The notes: a model not told the origin generated them from the sequence alone. DNA of 13,554 bases from JANOBJ01 sp031411575 (GCA_031411575.1 JANOBJ010000063.1:1-13554); one strand, 5' to 3'. Positions 1 to 6,668 are shown, numbered from the stretch's first letter. Numbers and translations: made by a program.

Positions 1-112
1 TGATGTCGTTGACGATGACTTTGGCGCCTTCAGCCGCCAGCCGCCGGGCGATGCCCTCGCCAATGCCGCCACCCGAGCCGGTGACGATGATGGATTTGTC
101 TTTGACGCGCAT
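1..112 (-). CDS. Short-chain dehydrogenase/reductase, N-terminal part (cut by window edge)
   Basis: The first 37 codons are visible and begin MRVKDKSIIVTGSGGGIGEG, which carries the TGxxxGxG dinucleotide-binding motif of classical SDR enzymes at about residues 11-18. It is followed by an amphipathic helix (ARRLAAEGAKV) and a second strand ending VIVND, where the acidic residue usually contacts the NAD(P) ribose. The start is supported by an AAGGAG ribosome binding site at 119-124, 6 nt upstream. The gene lies 115 bp downstream of the aldehyde dehydrogenase on the same strand, so the two may be cotranscribed as an alcohol-to-aldehyde-to-acid oxidation pair; that pairing is inference. The catalytic SxnYxxxK region lies outside the window, so substrate and exact subfamily cannot be judged. 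Confidence 0.88.
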   Translation of the reverse strand, partial: MRVKDKSIIVTGSGGGIGEGIARRLAAEGAKVIVNDI

Positions 113-131
113 GGATGTCTCCTTTTCGAGT

Positions 132-151
132 ACTACTAAATTAATAGCAAA
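132..151 (-). repeat. AT-rich 20-nt intergenic repeat, copy A
   Basis: Read on the minus strand this is TTTGCTATTAATTTAGTAGT. It matches copies at 1742-1761 and 8422-8441 to the shared pattern TTTGCTATTWATTTWGTAGC. It lies between the aldehyde dehydrogenase stop and the SDR ribosome binding site and is much richer in AT than its surroundings. I recall similar short elements scattered between genes in Comamonadaceae; that is memory, not a search result. Confidence 0.6.
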
Positions 152-227
152 CTATGACCGGGGGATGAGGACGAGAGGCGTAATTGGCTTGAAAAACAGC
201 GAACAAGCAGCTCGGTGGCCGGCTCGG

Positions 228-1661
228 CTACCCGTGCCTGATCGCCACTGTCTTCAACGTCGTAAACCCGTACAGCGCCTCAAACCCCTTCTCGCGCCCG
301 TAGCCCGATGACTTGACGCCACCGAAGGGCAGCTCGACGCCGCCGCCGGCGCCATAGTTGTTGATGAAAACCTGGCCGCTCTTGACGCGTTTGGCCATGC
401 GGAACTGGCGGGCGCCGTCGCGGGTCCAGATGCCGGCCACCAGGCCGAACTGGGTGGCGTTGGCCAGCTCGACGGCGTGGTCTTCGTCCGAGAAGCTCAT
501 GGCGCAGAGCACCGGGCCGAACACCTCGTCCTGCGCCAGCCGGTGCATCACGGGCACGTCGCGCAGCAGGGTGGGGGCCTGGTAGTAGCCGGTTTCGGGC
601 GCCTCATCGACGATCTGGCCCTGCGCCACCATCGGGATGTTGGCCACGTGGGCATCGCTCAAAAAATCCCAGACACGCTGCTGCTGGCTCTGGCGGATCA
701 GCGGGCCGACGTCCAGATCCATGGTGGCTGGGCCGACGCGCAGGTTCTCAAACGCCTGGCCCAGCCGCTCCAGCAGCGGCTCGTAAATGGCCTGGTCCAC
801 CAGCAGGCGCGAGCCGGCGCTGCAGGTCTGTCCGGCGTTTTGCACGATGGCGTTGATCACCATCGGCAGCGCGGCGTCCAGATCGGCGTCGGCAAAGATG
901 ATCTGCGGGCTCTTGCCGCCGAGCTCCAGCGTCACCGGGCAGTGCCGCTCGGCCGCCACCTGCTGGATGACCGTGCCCACTGTGGGGCTGCCGGTGAAAC
1001 TGATGTGGTCAATGCCCGGGTGGCGCGCGAGCGCATCGCCCACCTCATGGCCGTAGCCGGTGACGATGTTGATGGCGCCAGCCGGAAAGCCCACCTCGGC
1101 TGCGAGTTGCGCCACGCGGATCAGGCTCAGGCAGGCGTCTTCGGCCGGTTTCACCACGCATACATTGCCCGCCGCCAGCGCGCCGCCCACGCTGCGCCCG
1201 AAGATCTGCATCGGGTAGTTCCACGGGATGATGTGGCCGGTCACGCCGTGCGGCTCGCGCCAGGTGAGCACGCTGTAGCCGTCCAGGTAGGGGATGGTGT
1301 CGCCGGTCAGCTTGTCGCACGCGCCGGCGTAGAACTCAAAGTAGCGCACCAGCGCCAGCGCGTCGGCGCGGGCCTGTTTGGTGGGTTTGCCGCAGTCGCG
1401 TTGCTCGATGGCGGCCAGTTGTTCGGCGTGCTCGGCCACCTTGACCGACAGGCGCATCAACAGGCGCCCGCGCTCGGCGGCCGAGAGCTTGCTCCACACC
1501 GCGTCCAGGCACTGGTGCGCGGCGCGCACGGCGGTGTCGATGTCGTGCGCGTTGCTGCGTTGGATCTCGTCAAACGGCTTGCCGTCGGACGGGTCGATCA
1601 CGGGAATCCGGTTCCCCGAAGTCGAGGGAACCGAGGCGTTGGCGATGTAGTTGAGCTGCAT
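228..1661 (-). CDS. NAD(P)-dependent aldehyde dehydrogenase
   Basis: A complete 477-residue ALDH-superfamily enzyme, the usual length, which oxidises an aldehyde to its carboxylate with NAD(P)+ in the cytoplasm. The hallmarks are in order: PWNYP with the oxyanion-hole Asn near 148, VVKPAE with the cofactor Lys near 171, FTGSPTVG near 222-229, LELGGKSP with general-base Glu near 246, GQTCSAGSR with catalytic Cys near 280, DEVFGP with Glu near 379, and PFGGVKSSGYGRE near 445-456. It resembles the betaine-aldehyde/gamma-aminobutyraldehyde branch, but substrate cannot be read from sequence. The chosen ATG gives the expected N-terminus, although the nearest GGAG (1675-1678) is 13 nt away, a long spacing. 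The SDR gene follows on the same strand, suggesting joint catabolism of an alcohol or amino alcohol. Confidence 0.95.
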   Translation of the reverse strand: MQLNYIANASVPSTSGNRIPVIDPSDGKPFDEIQRSNAHDIDTAVRAAHQCLDAVWSKLSAAERGRLLMRLSVKVAEHAEQLAAIEQRDCGKPTKQARADALALVRYFEFYAGACDKLTGDTIPYLDGYSVLTWREPHGVTGHIIPWNYPMQIFGRSVGGALAAGNVCVVKPAEDACLSLIRVAQLAAEVGFPAGAINIVTGYGHEVGDALARHPGIDHISFTGSPTVGTVIQQVAAERHCPVTLELGGKSPQIIFADADLDAALPMVINAIVQNAGQTCSAGSRLLVDQAIYEPLLERLGQAFENLRVGPATMDLDVGPLIRQSQQQRVWDFLSDAHVANIPMVAQGQIVDEAPETGYYQAPTLLRDVPVMHRLAQDEVFGPVLCAMSFSDEDHAVELANATQFGLVAGIWTRDGARQFRMAKRVKSGQVFINNYGAGGGVELPFGGVKSSGYGREKGFEALYGFTTLKTVAIRHG

Positions 1662-1741
1662 GCCCGCAATTTTGCTCCAAACCGGTCCGGACGCTGATTT
1701 TCAAGTCAAATCGGCCGAGAGTCCTTGTCGAATGAACATAG

Positions 1742-1761
1742 TTTGCTATATTATTTATAGC
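1742..1761 (+). repeat. AT-rich 20-nt intergenic repeat, copy B
   Basis: TTTGCTATATTATTTATAGC, matching copies A and C. This copy forms a perfect short hairpin: GCTATA pairs with TATAGC across a TTATT loop (1745-1761). It lies 80 bp upstream of the aldehyde dehydrogenase start, so it could also affect that gene's promoter region. No function is proven. Confidence 0.6.
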
Positions 1762-1763
1762 GT

Positions 1764-1777
1764 CCGGTGTTCACCGG
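1764..1777. promoter_or_regulatory. 14-bp perfect palindrome
   Basis: CCGGTG-TT-CACCGG is a perfect inverted repeat beginning 3 bp after repeat copy B and overlapping the stop codon of the possible Crp/Fnr remnant. It could be a regulator site for the divergent aldehyde dehydrogenase and Mpo1-like genes, or half of an old terminator. No T-run follows it. The function is a guess. Confidence 0.3.
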
Positions 1778-1878
1778 CAGCGGTCCCGCAGCGCCGCCGG
1801 GTTCAGGATCTCGACCTCGCCGTGCTGAACCGGCAACACCTGTCGGGCTGGGGCCAAGCGGGTGAGGGTGGGGAAAGT
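1771..1878 (-). pseudogene. Possible C-terminal remnant of a Crp/Fnr-family regulator
   Basis: One minus-strand frame reads about 35 codons to a stop and contains QVLPVQHGEVEILNPAAL. That follows the pattern of the last strand pair and helix of Crp/Fnr wing domains (for example the FNR ending with AVKGKYITIENNDALAQL). The match is to a general pattern recalled from memory and the stretch is short. No start codon, cyclic-nucleotide domain or helix-turn-helix is readable upstream: reading back from 1878 gives a sequence without regulator features, and the Mpo1-like gene begins at 1979. If real, it is a decayed remnant. The alternative is chance similarity in GC-rich non-coding DNA. Confidence 0.3.
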
Positions 1879-1978
1879 CGCATGGACGCCAAGCGGCGGG
1901 AGGCAGAAAATGGCCTTCAGCAAGCTGGCTGTGTCAGAACACACCGATCACCTGTCATTACCGCGCCAGGAGGCTCGA

Positions 1979-2500
1979 ATGAAAACCCTTGTTGACCACC
2001 TCGCCCAGTACGGCGCCTACCACCGCGACCCGCGCAACATCGCCACGCATTTCGTCGGCGTGCCCATGATCGTGCTGGCGGTGGCCACGCTGCTGGCCCG
2101 ACCCGCGCTGGAGGTGGGCGGTGTGCCGGTGAGCCTGGCGCTGCTGGCGGCGCTGGGCACCGGGCTCTTTTACTTCAGGCTCGACCTGCGCTTTGGCTTG
2201 GCCATGGCGCCGGTGCTCGCCGCCGTGGTGCTGGTCGGCCAATGGTTCTCGGCGCAGGGCACCACGCCGTGGCTGCTGGTGGGCGGCGGGCTGTTCGTGG
2301 TCGGCTGGATCATCCAGTTCATCGGGCACCACTACGAAGGCAAGAAGCCGGCCTTCGTGGACGACCTGGTGGGCCTGCTGGTGGGGCCGCTGTTTCTGGC
2401 CGCCGAAGCCGCGTTTGCGATGCACCTGCGCCCCGAGGTGCAGGCCGCCATCGAGGCACGCGTCGGCAAGGTCCGCCTGCGCGAGACCGCCTCGGCGTGA
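1979..2500 (+). CDS. Mpo1-like (DUF962, YGL010w family) membrane protein
   Basis: A 173-residue protein with the DUF962 signature: an N-terminal segment containing YGAYHRDPRNIATHFVGVP with the conserved H-x3-N-x3-H spacing, several hydrophobic helices, then FIGHHYEGKKPAF near residues 112-124 with two more conserved histidines. In yeast the family founder Mpo1 is an iron-dependent dioxygenase acting on 2-hydroxy fatty acids of the phytosphingosine pathway; the bacterial members' role is mostly unknown, so a lipid-oxidation role here is inference. The ATG at 1979 follows a strong AGGAGG (1968-1973) with 5 nt spacing. An upstream in-frame start would add about 39 residues without family similarity and was not chosen. 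It appears monocistronic and is divergent from the aldehyde dehydrogenase. Confidence 0.88.
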   Translation: MKTLVDHLAQYGAYHRDPRNIATHFVGVPMIVLAVATLLARPALEVGGVPVSLALLAALGTGLFYFRLDLRFGLAMAPVLAAVVLVGQWFSAQGTTPWLLVGGGLFVVGWIIQFIGHHYEGKKPAFVDDLVGLLVGPLFLAAEAAFAMHLRPEVQAAIEARVGKVRLRETASA

Positions 2501-2540
2501 GGGCTTGATGTCAGTCGGCAGCCTTGCAGGCGGGGTTGCC

Positions 2541-2552
2541 GCGACCGGTCGC
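2541..2552. promoter_or_regulatory. 12-bp perfect palindrome upstream of the MFS gene
   Basis: GCGACCGGTCGC is self-complementary and lies in the 132-bp gap between the Mpo1-like stop and the MFS start, 81 bp before the MFS ATG. It may be an operator or just a GC-rich coincidence. Nothing else convincing (promoter, T-tract) was seen in this gap. Confidence 0.2.
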
Positions 2553-2632
2553 TTGCGACAGATCAACGTGGTGCCACGCACTGCGGCGACAATCGGGTCG
2601 GCCCCGCGCCGCACCCTCCGCCGCACCCCCGC

Positions 2633-3856
2633 ATGAACCAGCCACCCCCGCTTTCGGCCTCACGCCCGACCTCGCCCACCAATACCCTGCGCCAGCTGCC
2701 GGCCGGCATATGGGTGTTGGGTTTTGTCAGTTTGCTGATGGACATCTCGTCCGAGATGATCCACAGCCTGCTGCCGCTGTTCATGGTGGGCACGCTGGGG
2801 GTCAGCGTGGTGGTGGTGGGGCTGATCGAGGGCCTGGCGGAGGCTACGGCGCTGATCGTCAAGGTGTTCTCGGGCGTCATCAGCGATTATTTTGGCAAGC
2901 GCAAGCCACTGGCTGTGCTGGGTTACGCACTGGGCGCGCTGACCAAGCCGCTGTTTGCGCTGGCGCCGGGCGCCGGGCTGGTGTTCACCGCGCGCATGCT
3001 CGACCGCGTCGGCAAGGGCATTCGCGGCGCGCCGCGCGATGCGCTGGTGGCCGATATCGCGCCGCCCGACATGCGCGGCGCCGCCTTCGGGTTGCGCCAG
3101 TCGCTGGACACGGTGGGCGCCTTTGTCGGCCCGTTGCTGGCGGTGGGGCTGATGCTGCTGTGGGCCAATGATTTCCGGGCGGTGTTTGCGGTGGCCGTCA
3201 TTCCCGCTGTGCTGGCGGTGGTGCTGCTGGTGTTTGGCGTGCGCGAACCCGACGCGCCGGCCGGTCAGCCGCGCGTCAACCCGATCTCGCGCGCCAACCT
3301 CAAGCGCCTGTCGGCCCGCTACTGGTGGGTGGTGGGCATCGGCGCAGTGTTCACGCTGGCGCGGTTCTCCGAGGCTTTTCTGGTGCTGCGCGCCGAGCAG
3401 ACCGGTGTGGCCGTGGCGCTGGTGCCGCTGGTGATGGTGGCGATGAATGTGGTGTACGCGGCGAGCGCCTACCCGTTTGGCAAGCTGTCCGACAGCCTCT
3501 CGCACACCCGGCTGCTGCTGTGGGGACTGGGGGTGCTGGTCCTGGCTGACGTGGTGCTGGCGCTCAGCACGCACTGGGCCGTCATGCTGGTGGGTGTGGC
3601 GCTGTGGGGCGTACACATGGGCATGACGCAGGGCCTGTTGGCCGCGATGGTGGCCGATGTGGCGCCGGCCGACCTGCGCGGCACGGCCTACGGGTTTTTC
3701 AATCTGGTCAGCGGCCTGGCGATGCTGGTGGCCAGCGTGCTGGCCGGGCTGCTGTGGCAGGGCTTTGGCGCCGCTGCCACCTTCAGCGCCGGGGCGGTGT
3801 TTTGCGTGCTGGCGATGGGTGGGCTGGCGTGGCGGCGGCGCGCTCAGGCCGCCTGA
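2633..3856 (+). CDS. MFS transporter
   Basis: A 407-residue protein with about 12 hydrophobic helices in two halves. It carries the MFS motif A after helix 2 (GVISDYFGKRKPL, near residues 81-93), an arginine-rich loop with RMLDRVGKGIRGAPRDAL near 121-138, and GLRQSLDTVGAFVGPLLA near 153-170. These are typical of the MJ1317-like MFS subgroup. The second half repeats the loop pattern (YPFGKLSD) and an ADLRGTAYGFFNL segment. The substrate is unknown; drug or metabolite efflux is the usual guess for this subgroup. The sequence before the ATG is C-rich with no clear Shine-Dalgarno, so initiation may be weak. The 3' end overlaps the convergent hydrolase gene by 13 bp. Confidence 0.9.
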   Translation: MNQPPPLSASRPTSPTNTLRQLPAGIWVLGFVSLLMDISSEMIHSLLPLFMVGTLGVSVVVVGLIEGLAEATALIVKVFSGVISDYFGKRKPLAVLGYALGALTKPLFALAPGAGLVFTARMLDRVGKGIRGAPRDALVADIAPPDMRGAAFGLRQSLDTVGAFVGPLLAVGLMLLWANDFRAVFAVAVIPAVLAVVLLVFGVREPDAPAGQPRVNPISRANLKRLSARYWWVVGIGAVFTLARFSEAFLVLRAEQTGVAVALVPLVMVAMNVVYAASAYPFGKLSDSLSHTRLLLWGLGVLVLADVVLALSTHWAVMLVGVALWGVHMGMTQGLLAAMVADVAPADLRGTAYGFFNLVSGLAMLVASVLAGLLWQGFGAAATFSAGAVFCVLAMGGLAWRRRAQAA

Positions 3857-4668
3857 CCGACCGGCGTGTAGGCGGTGGCGTTGTCGCGCAGCCAGTTCAC
3901 CGACAGGTCGCTGGTCTGTTGCGTGGGGTGAAAGTCTTTGCGCATGTAGTCGCGCCACGGCTTCACGGCGGTGCGGATCATGCCGCGCCGGCCAAACAGG
4001 GTACTGGCCGCGCTTGTAAGGGTGCTCCAGCGCCACAGCGTGCCATCGCGCCGCAGGTTGTTGACGGTTTGGCGCAGCGTGTCGGTCAAAAACACCGTGG
4101 TGATGCGCTTGAACCAGGTGATGCGCCACTCATGGCTGCCGCCCAGCGCCTGGTAAATATCAAACGCGGTGCTCTTGTGCTCGGCCTCTTCGGCGCTATG
4201 CCACAGCCACAAGGTCTGCAGGCGCGTGTCGGTGCCGGCCAAGAGGTCAGGATTGCCCAGCATCCACTCGGCCATGATGGCGGTGAAGTGCTCATTGGCG
4301 GCCGTCACGCCCAGTGCGTGGCGCGGGTCCAGGCCCTCCATCAGCTTCATGCGTTCGGCGGCGCGCGGCGCCCAGTCGTTGACCAGGCCCTGCTTTTCCA
4401 GATGGCCGTTGAACAGCGCGTGGATGCGGCGGTGCGTGGCCTCCTGGCCGATGAAGCCCTGCACCTCGGCCTTGAACTCGGCCTGTTTATCGGCCGGCAG
4501 CGCCTTGTGGCCGTTGCGCACCGCGTCGATGAAGAACTGCTCGCCGACCGGAAAGCTCATCGACAGCGCGTTGAACAGCGCGGTGCGAAACGCGTCACCG
4601 CCGCACCAGTGGCGCGCAATAGGCGCTTCCAGATCAATCAGCAGGCGGCGTACAACGAGGTCGGTCAT
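3844..4668 (-). CDS. PF10118-family predicted metal-dependent hydrolase
   Basis: A 274-residue protein of the COG3687/PF10118 family, annotated as predicted metal-dependent hydrolases and rich in E/H helix motifs like ferritin-type di-metal proteins. Visible motifs are GEQFF (Glu near 43), QEATHRRIH (Glu 76, His 79, His 83), NEHFTA (Glu 126, His 127) and WHSAEEAEHKS (157-166, with ExxH at 161-164). Together these would supply a carboxylate/histidine metal site. The true substrate is not known. The ATG at 4668 has GGAG (4675-4678) 6 nt upstream; the longer reading frame extends into the divergent regulator and is spurious. A near-consensus promoter bracketed by two operators lies immediately upstream, so repression by the adjacent TetR protein is likely. 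Confidence 0.9.
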   Translation of the reverse strand: MTDLVVRRLLIDLEAPIARHWCGGDAFRTALFNALSMSFPVGEQFFIDAVRNGHKALPADKQAEFKAEVQGFIGQEATHRRIHALFNGHLEKQGLVNDWAPRAAERMKLMEGLDPRHALGVTAANEHFTAIMAEWMLGNPDLLAGTDTRLQTLWLWHSAEEAEHKSTAFDIYQALGGSHEWRITWFKRITTVFLTDTLRQTVNNLRRDGTLWRWSTLTSAASTLFGRRGMIRTAVKPWRDYMRKDFHPTQQTSDLSVNWLRDNATAYTPVGQAA

Positions 4669-4720
4669 GGGGTGCTCCAGAAGGCCGCCAATCGCTGGGC
4701 GGCAAGGGTTGGAATGGAAC

Positions 4721-4738
4721 TGGTACGACTTCGTACCA
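4721..4738. promoter_or_regulatory. TetR operator 1 (TGGTAC-N6-GTACCA)
   Basis: TGGTACGACTTCGTACCA has 8-bp arms plus one further matching pair (TGGTACGA...TCGTACCA), leaving a 2-bp centre. It shares outer half-sites TGGTAC/GTACCA with operator 2. Relative to the hydrolase promoter it falls just downstream of the expected transcription start, where a bound repressor would block initiation or clearance. Confidence 0.72.
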
Positions 4739-4747
4739 ACAGGCTGG

Positions 4748-4776
4748 ATAATGCACAAGCTTTGTGGTACTGTCAA
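4748..4776 (-). promoter_or_regulatory. Sigma-70 type promoter of the hydrolase gene
   Basis: Read on the minus strand: TTGACA (4776-4771), exactly 17 bp, then CATTAT (4753-4748). The -35 hexamer is a perfect consensus and the -10 matches TATAAT in four of six positions. Transcription would start near 4741, about 73 nt before the ATG at 4668. The -35 lies inside operator 2, and operator 1 lies just after the start point. Confidence 0.72.
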
Positions 4777-4782
4777 GTACCA
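4765..4782. promoter_or_regulatory. TetR operator 2 (TGGTAC-N6-GTACCA)
   Basis: TGGTACTGTCAAGTACCA, with perfect 7-bp arms (TGGTACT...AGTACCA) around a 4-bp centre. It covers the -35 hexamer of the hydrolase promoter and ends 20 bp before the regulator's ATG at 4803, so binding could control both divergent genes. Its centre is 44 bp from that of operator 1, roughly four helical turns. Confidence 0.72.
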
Positions 4783-4802
4783 ATTTGCTTTGCAAGGCTG
4801 AA

Positions 4803-5531
4803 ATGGCTGTTGCCGAGGCTTGTACCGTGACCCCAACAACCCCTGAATCGACCGCTGACCACGCCGCCGAACCCGGCCGCGAAGGCGAGCCACCGTCCGC
4901 GGCCAGCTCGGCCGCCAGCACCACTGCCGACATCGCCGCCCAAGCCCGCACCGAGCACCGCCACCGCCTGCTCGAAGGCATGGCAACCGCCGTGGCCACG
5001 CGCGGCTACGCCGACACCACCATCGCCGACATCGTGCGCGAGGCCGCCGTATCACGCCGCACCTTCTACGAACACTTTGCCACCAAGGCCGATTGCCTGG
5101 TGGCGCTGTATGAGGCGTCCAGCCACAACGCGCTCAAGGTGCTGCGCGGAGCGGTGCAGCCCGCGCAGCCCTGGGCCACGCAGGTCGAGCGCGCGCTGGG
5201 CGCCTACTTTGCGGTGCTCGGCCAAAGCCCGGCGCTGCTGCGCAGCCTGTTCATCGACATCCTCGGCCTGGGCGCACCCGGCCTGGCCGCGCGCCGCCGC
5301 GTCAACGACGCCATCGCCGACCTGATGCTCGAAGTCATCAACGGCCCCCAGCCCGACGGGCAGATGGCCTCGCTGCGCCTCACCAACGACATGGCCCTGG
5401 CCGTGGTCGGCGGCATCAACGAGCTGATCCTGAGCGCCATCGAAACCGACCGCGCCGGCGACTTGCACACGCTTGTCGCGCCGGCCAGCGAGTTGGTGCG
5501 GGCCGTGGCGCTGTCGCGGGCAGAAACCTGA
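4803..5531 (+). CDS. TetR/AcrR-family transcriptional regulator
   Basis: A 242-residue regulator if started at ATG 4803, which has AAGG (4794-4797) 5 nt upstream. GTG 4827 with GAGG 8 nt upstream is an alternative (234 residues). The DNA-binding domain is at about residues 48-105: GYADTTIADIVREAAVSRRT then FYEHFATKADCLVALYEA, the standard TetR helix-turn-helix with the YxxFxxKxxL recognition-helix pattern. The remainder is a helical ligand-binding and dimerisation domain with no recognisable ligand. An unusual Ala/Pro/Glu-rich tail of about 45 residues precedes the HTH. It is divergent from the PF10118 hydrolase, and two matching palindromes lie between them, so autoregulation plus repression of the hydrolase is the likely role (inference). 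Confidence 0.92.
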   Translation: MAVAEACTVTPTTPESTADHAAEPGREGEPPSAASSAASTTADIAAQARTEHRHRLLEGMATAVATRGYADTTIADIVREAAVSRRTFYEHFATKADCLVALYEASSHNALKVLRGAVQPAQPWATQVERALGAYFAVLGQSPALLRSLFIDILGLGAPGLAARRRVNDAIADLMLEVINGPQPDGQMASLRLTNDMALAVVGGINELILSAIETDRAGDLHTLVAPASELVRAVALSRAET

Positions 5532-5552
5532 CGCGGATGGGCGTTGCCGCGT
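5531..5552. terminator. Weak GC hairpin at the end of the TetR gene
   Basis: ACGCGG (5531-5536) pairs perfectly with CCGCGT (5547-5552) across a 10-nt loop, starting at the last base of the regulator stop codon. No run of T follows, so intrinsic termination is uncertain. Confidence 0.25.
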
Positions 5553-5609
5553 AAGAATCGGCCCCCGGCGTCATACTGAGTCCTTTGGCATTACCCCAAG
5601 GAGACGGTC

Positions 5610-6062
5610 ATGACGATGCTTCGCGCGATGCTGCTGGTGGCTCTGGTGACGGTGAGTGCGCTCGCGGCGGCAGCTGACGGGCTGGTGGCCGTCAAAAGCC
5701 CGCACAGTGCCAAAGACACGATGAACCGGCTGGAAGACATCGCCAGACAGCGCGGCCTGACGGTGTTTGCGCGGGTCGATCACGCCGCCGGCGCGGCCAG
5801 GGTGGGCAAGACACTGCGGCCCACCGAGGTGCTGATTTTCGGCAACCCGCAGGGCGGCACGCCGTTCATGGAGTGCGCGCAGTCGGTGGGCATTGACCTG
5901 CCGCTCAAGGCGCTGGTCTGGGAGGACGCCTCGGCGGAGGTCTGGCTGGGCTACAACGACCCGGCCTGGCTGGCCCAGCGCCATGGCGCTGCGTCTTGCC
6001 CGGCGGTGGAAGGCCTGCGCAAAGCCCTGGCCGGGCTGGCCGAGACCGCCGTCGCGCGCTGA
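5610..6062 (+). CDS. DUF302-domain protein with signal peptide
   Basis: A 150-residue protein. Residues 1-22 (MTMLRAMLLVALVTVSALAA and on) form a likely Sec signal peptide with an AAA/D cleavage site, so it is probably periplasmic. The rest matches DUF302 (PF03625): LVAVKSPHSAKDTMNRLEDI, the FARVDHAAGA segment with conserved His near 58, and PTEVLIFGNPQGGTPFM near 71-87. DUF302 proteins are small alpha/beta folds of unknown function. The start is well supported by AAGGAG (5598-5603) 6 nt upstream. It is followed 64 bp later by the iron-permease-like gene on the same strand; cotranscription is possible. Confidence 0.9.
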   Translation: MTMLRAMLLVALVTVSALAAAADGLVAVKSPHSAKDTMNRLEDIARQRGLTVFARVDHAAGAARVGKTLRPTEVLIFGNPQGGTPFMECAQSVGIDLPLKALVWEDASAEVWLGYNDPAWLAQRHGAASCPAVEGLRKALAGLAETAVAR

Positions 6063-6126
6063 ACGCCACGCCTTGCCCCAGCGGCACGGCTGGTGTCGAA
6101 TGCGGGGGTACTCCCAAAGGTGCCCC

Positions 6127-6537
6127 ATGCGAAATTCTTCCTGGTATTCCCGGTTTGCCAAGGCTGCGGCGCACTTCTGCGGTCGCCCGCGGGTGTTCTC
6201 GATGGCGGTCGGCGTGATTGCGCTCTGGCTGGTGACGGGCCCGATCTTCAGGTTCAGTGACACCTGGCAACTGGTGATCAACACCGGCACCACCATCATC
6301 ACGTTCCTGATGGTTTTTTTGATCCAGAACACCCAGAACCGCGACACCGAGGCGATCCAGGTGAAGCTGGACGAGCTGATCCGCGCGACCCAGGGCGCCC
6401 ACAACGCCCTGCTGGATCTGGAAGAACTGGAAGAAGAAGTGCTGGATGCGTTTCGGACCAAATACCAGGCGCTGGCCAGTGCCGCGCGCGAGCAGCTGGT
6501 CCATGGGCTGCGCGATACCGGGACTCCTGAGCCTTGA
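6127..6537 (+). CDS. Low-affinity iron permease-like small membrane protein
   Basis: A 136-residue protein with two transmembrane helices (about 24-42 and 47-67) and the signature NTGTTIITFLMVFLIQNTQN near residues 52-71 of PF04120, the family named after yeast Fet4. After RDTEAIQVKLDELIRATQGA it has an acidic, probably coiled-coil tail (LEELEEEVLDAFRTKYQAL). The bacterial members are much shorter than Fet4, and iron transport is unproven for them. The ATG at 6127 has AAGG (6117-6120) 6 nt upstream. A longer in-frame reading overlaps the DUF302 gene and lacks family similarity, so it was not used. Confidence 0.85.
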   Translation: MRNSSWYSRFAKAAAHFCGRPRVFSMAVGVIALWLVTGPIFRFSDTWQLVINTGTTIITFLMVFLIQNTQNRDTEAIQVKLDELIRATQGAHNALLDLEELEEEVLDAFRTKYQALASAAREQLVHGLRDTGTPEP

Positions 6538-6668
6538 ATCTCGCCTCAAAAATACAAGGCAGCGCTGTCGATTCGACGTCGCGCCGTTCGGCGTGACAAC
6601 AGCACCCGGTTGCCGGCGCCGATTGTGTGCACTGGGCCGGGCGCCCCAACTTCATAAGGAGTTTTCAC

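Noticed and set aside
477..1697. Long plus-strand reading frame opposite the aldehyde dehydrogenase
   Set aside because: It is the antisense of a gene with all catalytic motifs; its translation is low-complexity His/Gly/Arg-rich with no family similarity.
2660..4129. 489-residue minus-strand reading frame across the MFS gene
   Set aside because: Its composition (His, Gln, Arg) is typical of GC-rich antisense frames, and it spans the MFS gene and runs into the hydrolase.
4747..4752. GATAAT as -10 box for the TetR gene
   Set aside because: No acceptable -35 lies 16-18 bp upstream; the sequence is better explained as the reverse complement of the hydrolase -10 region.
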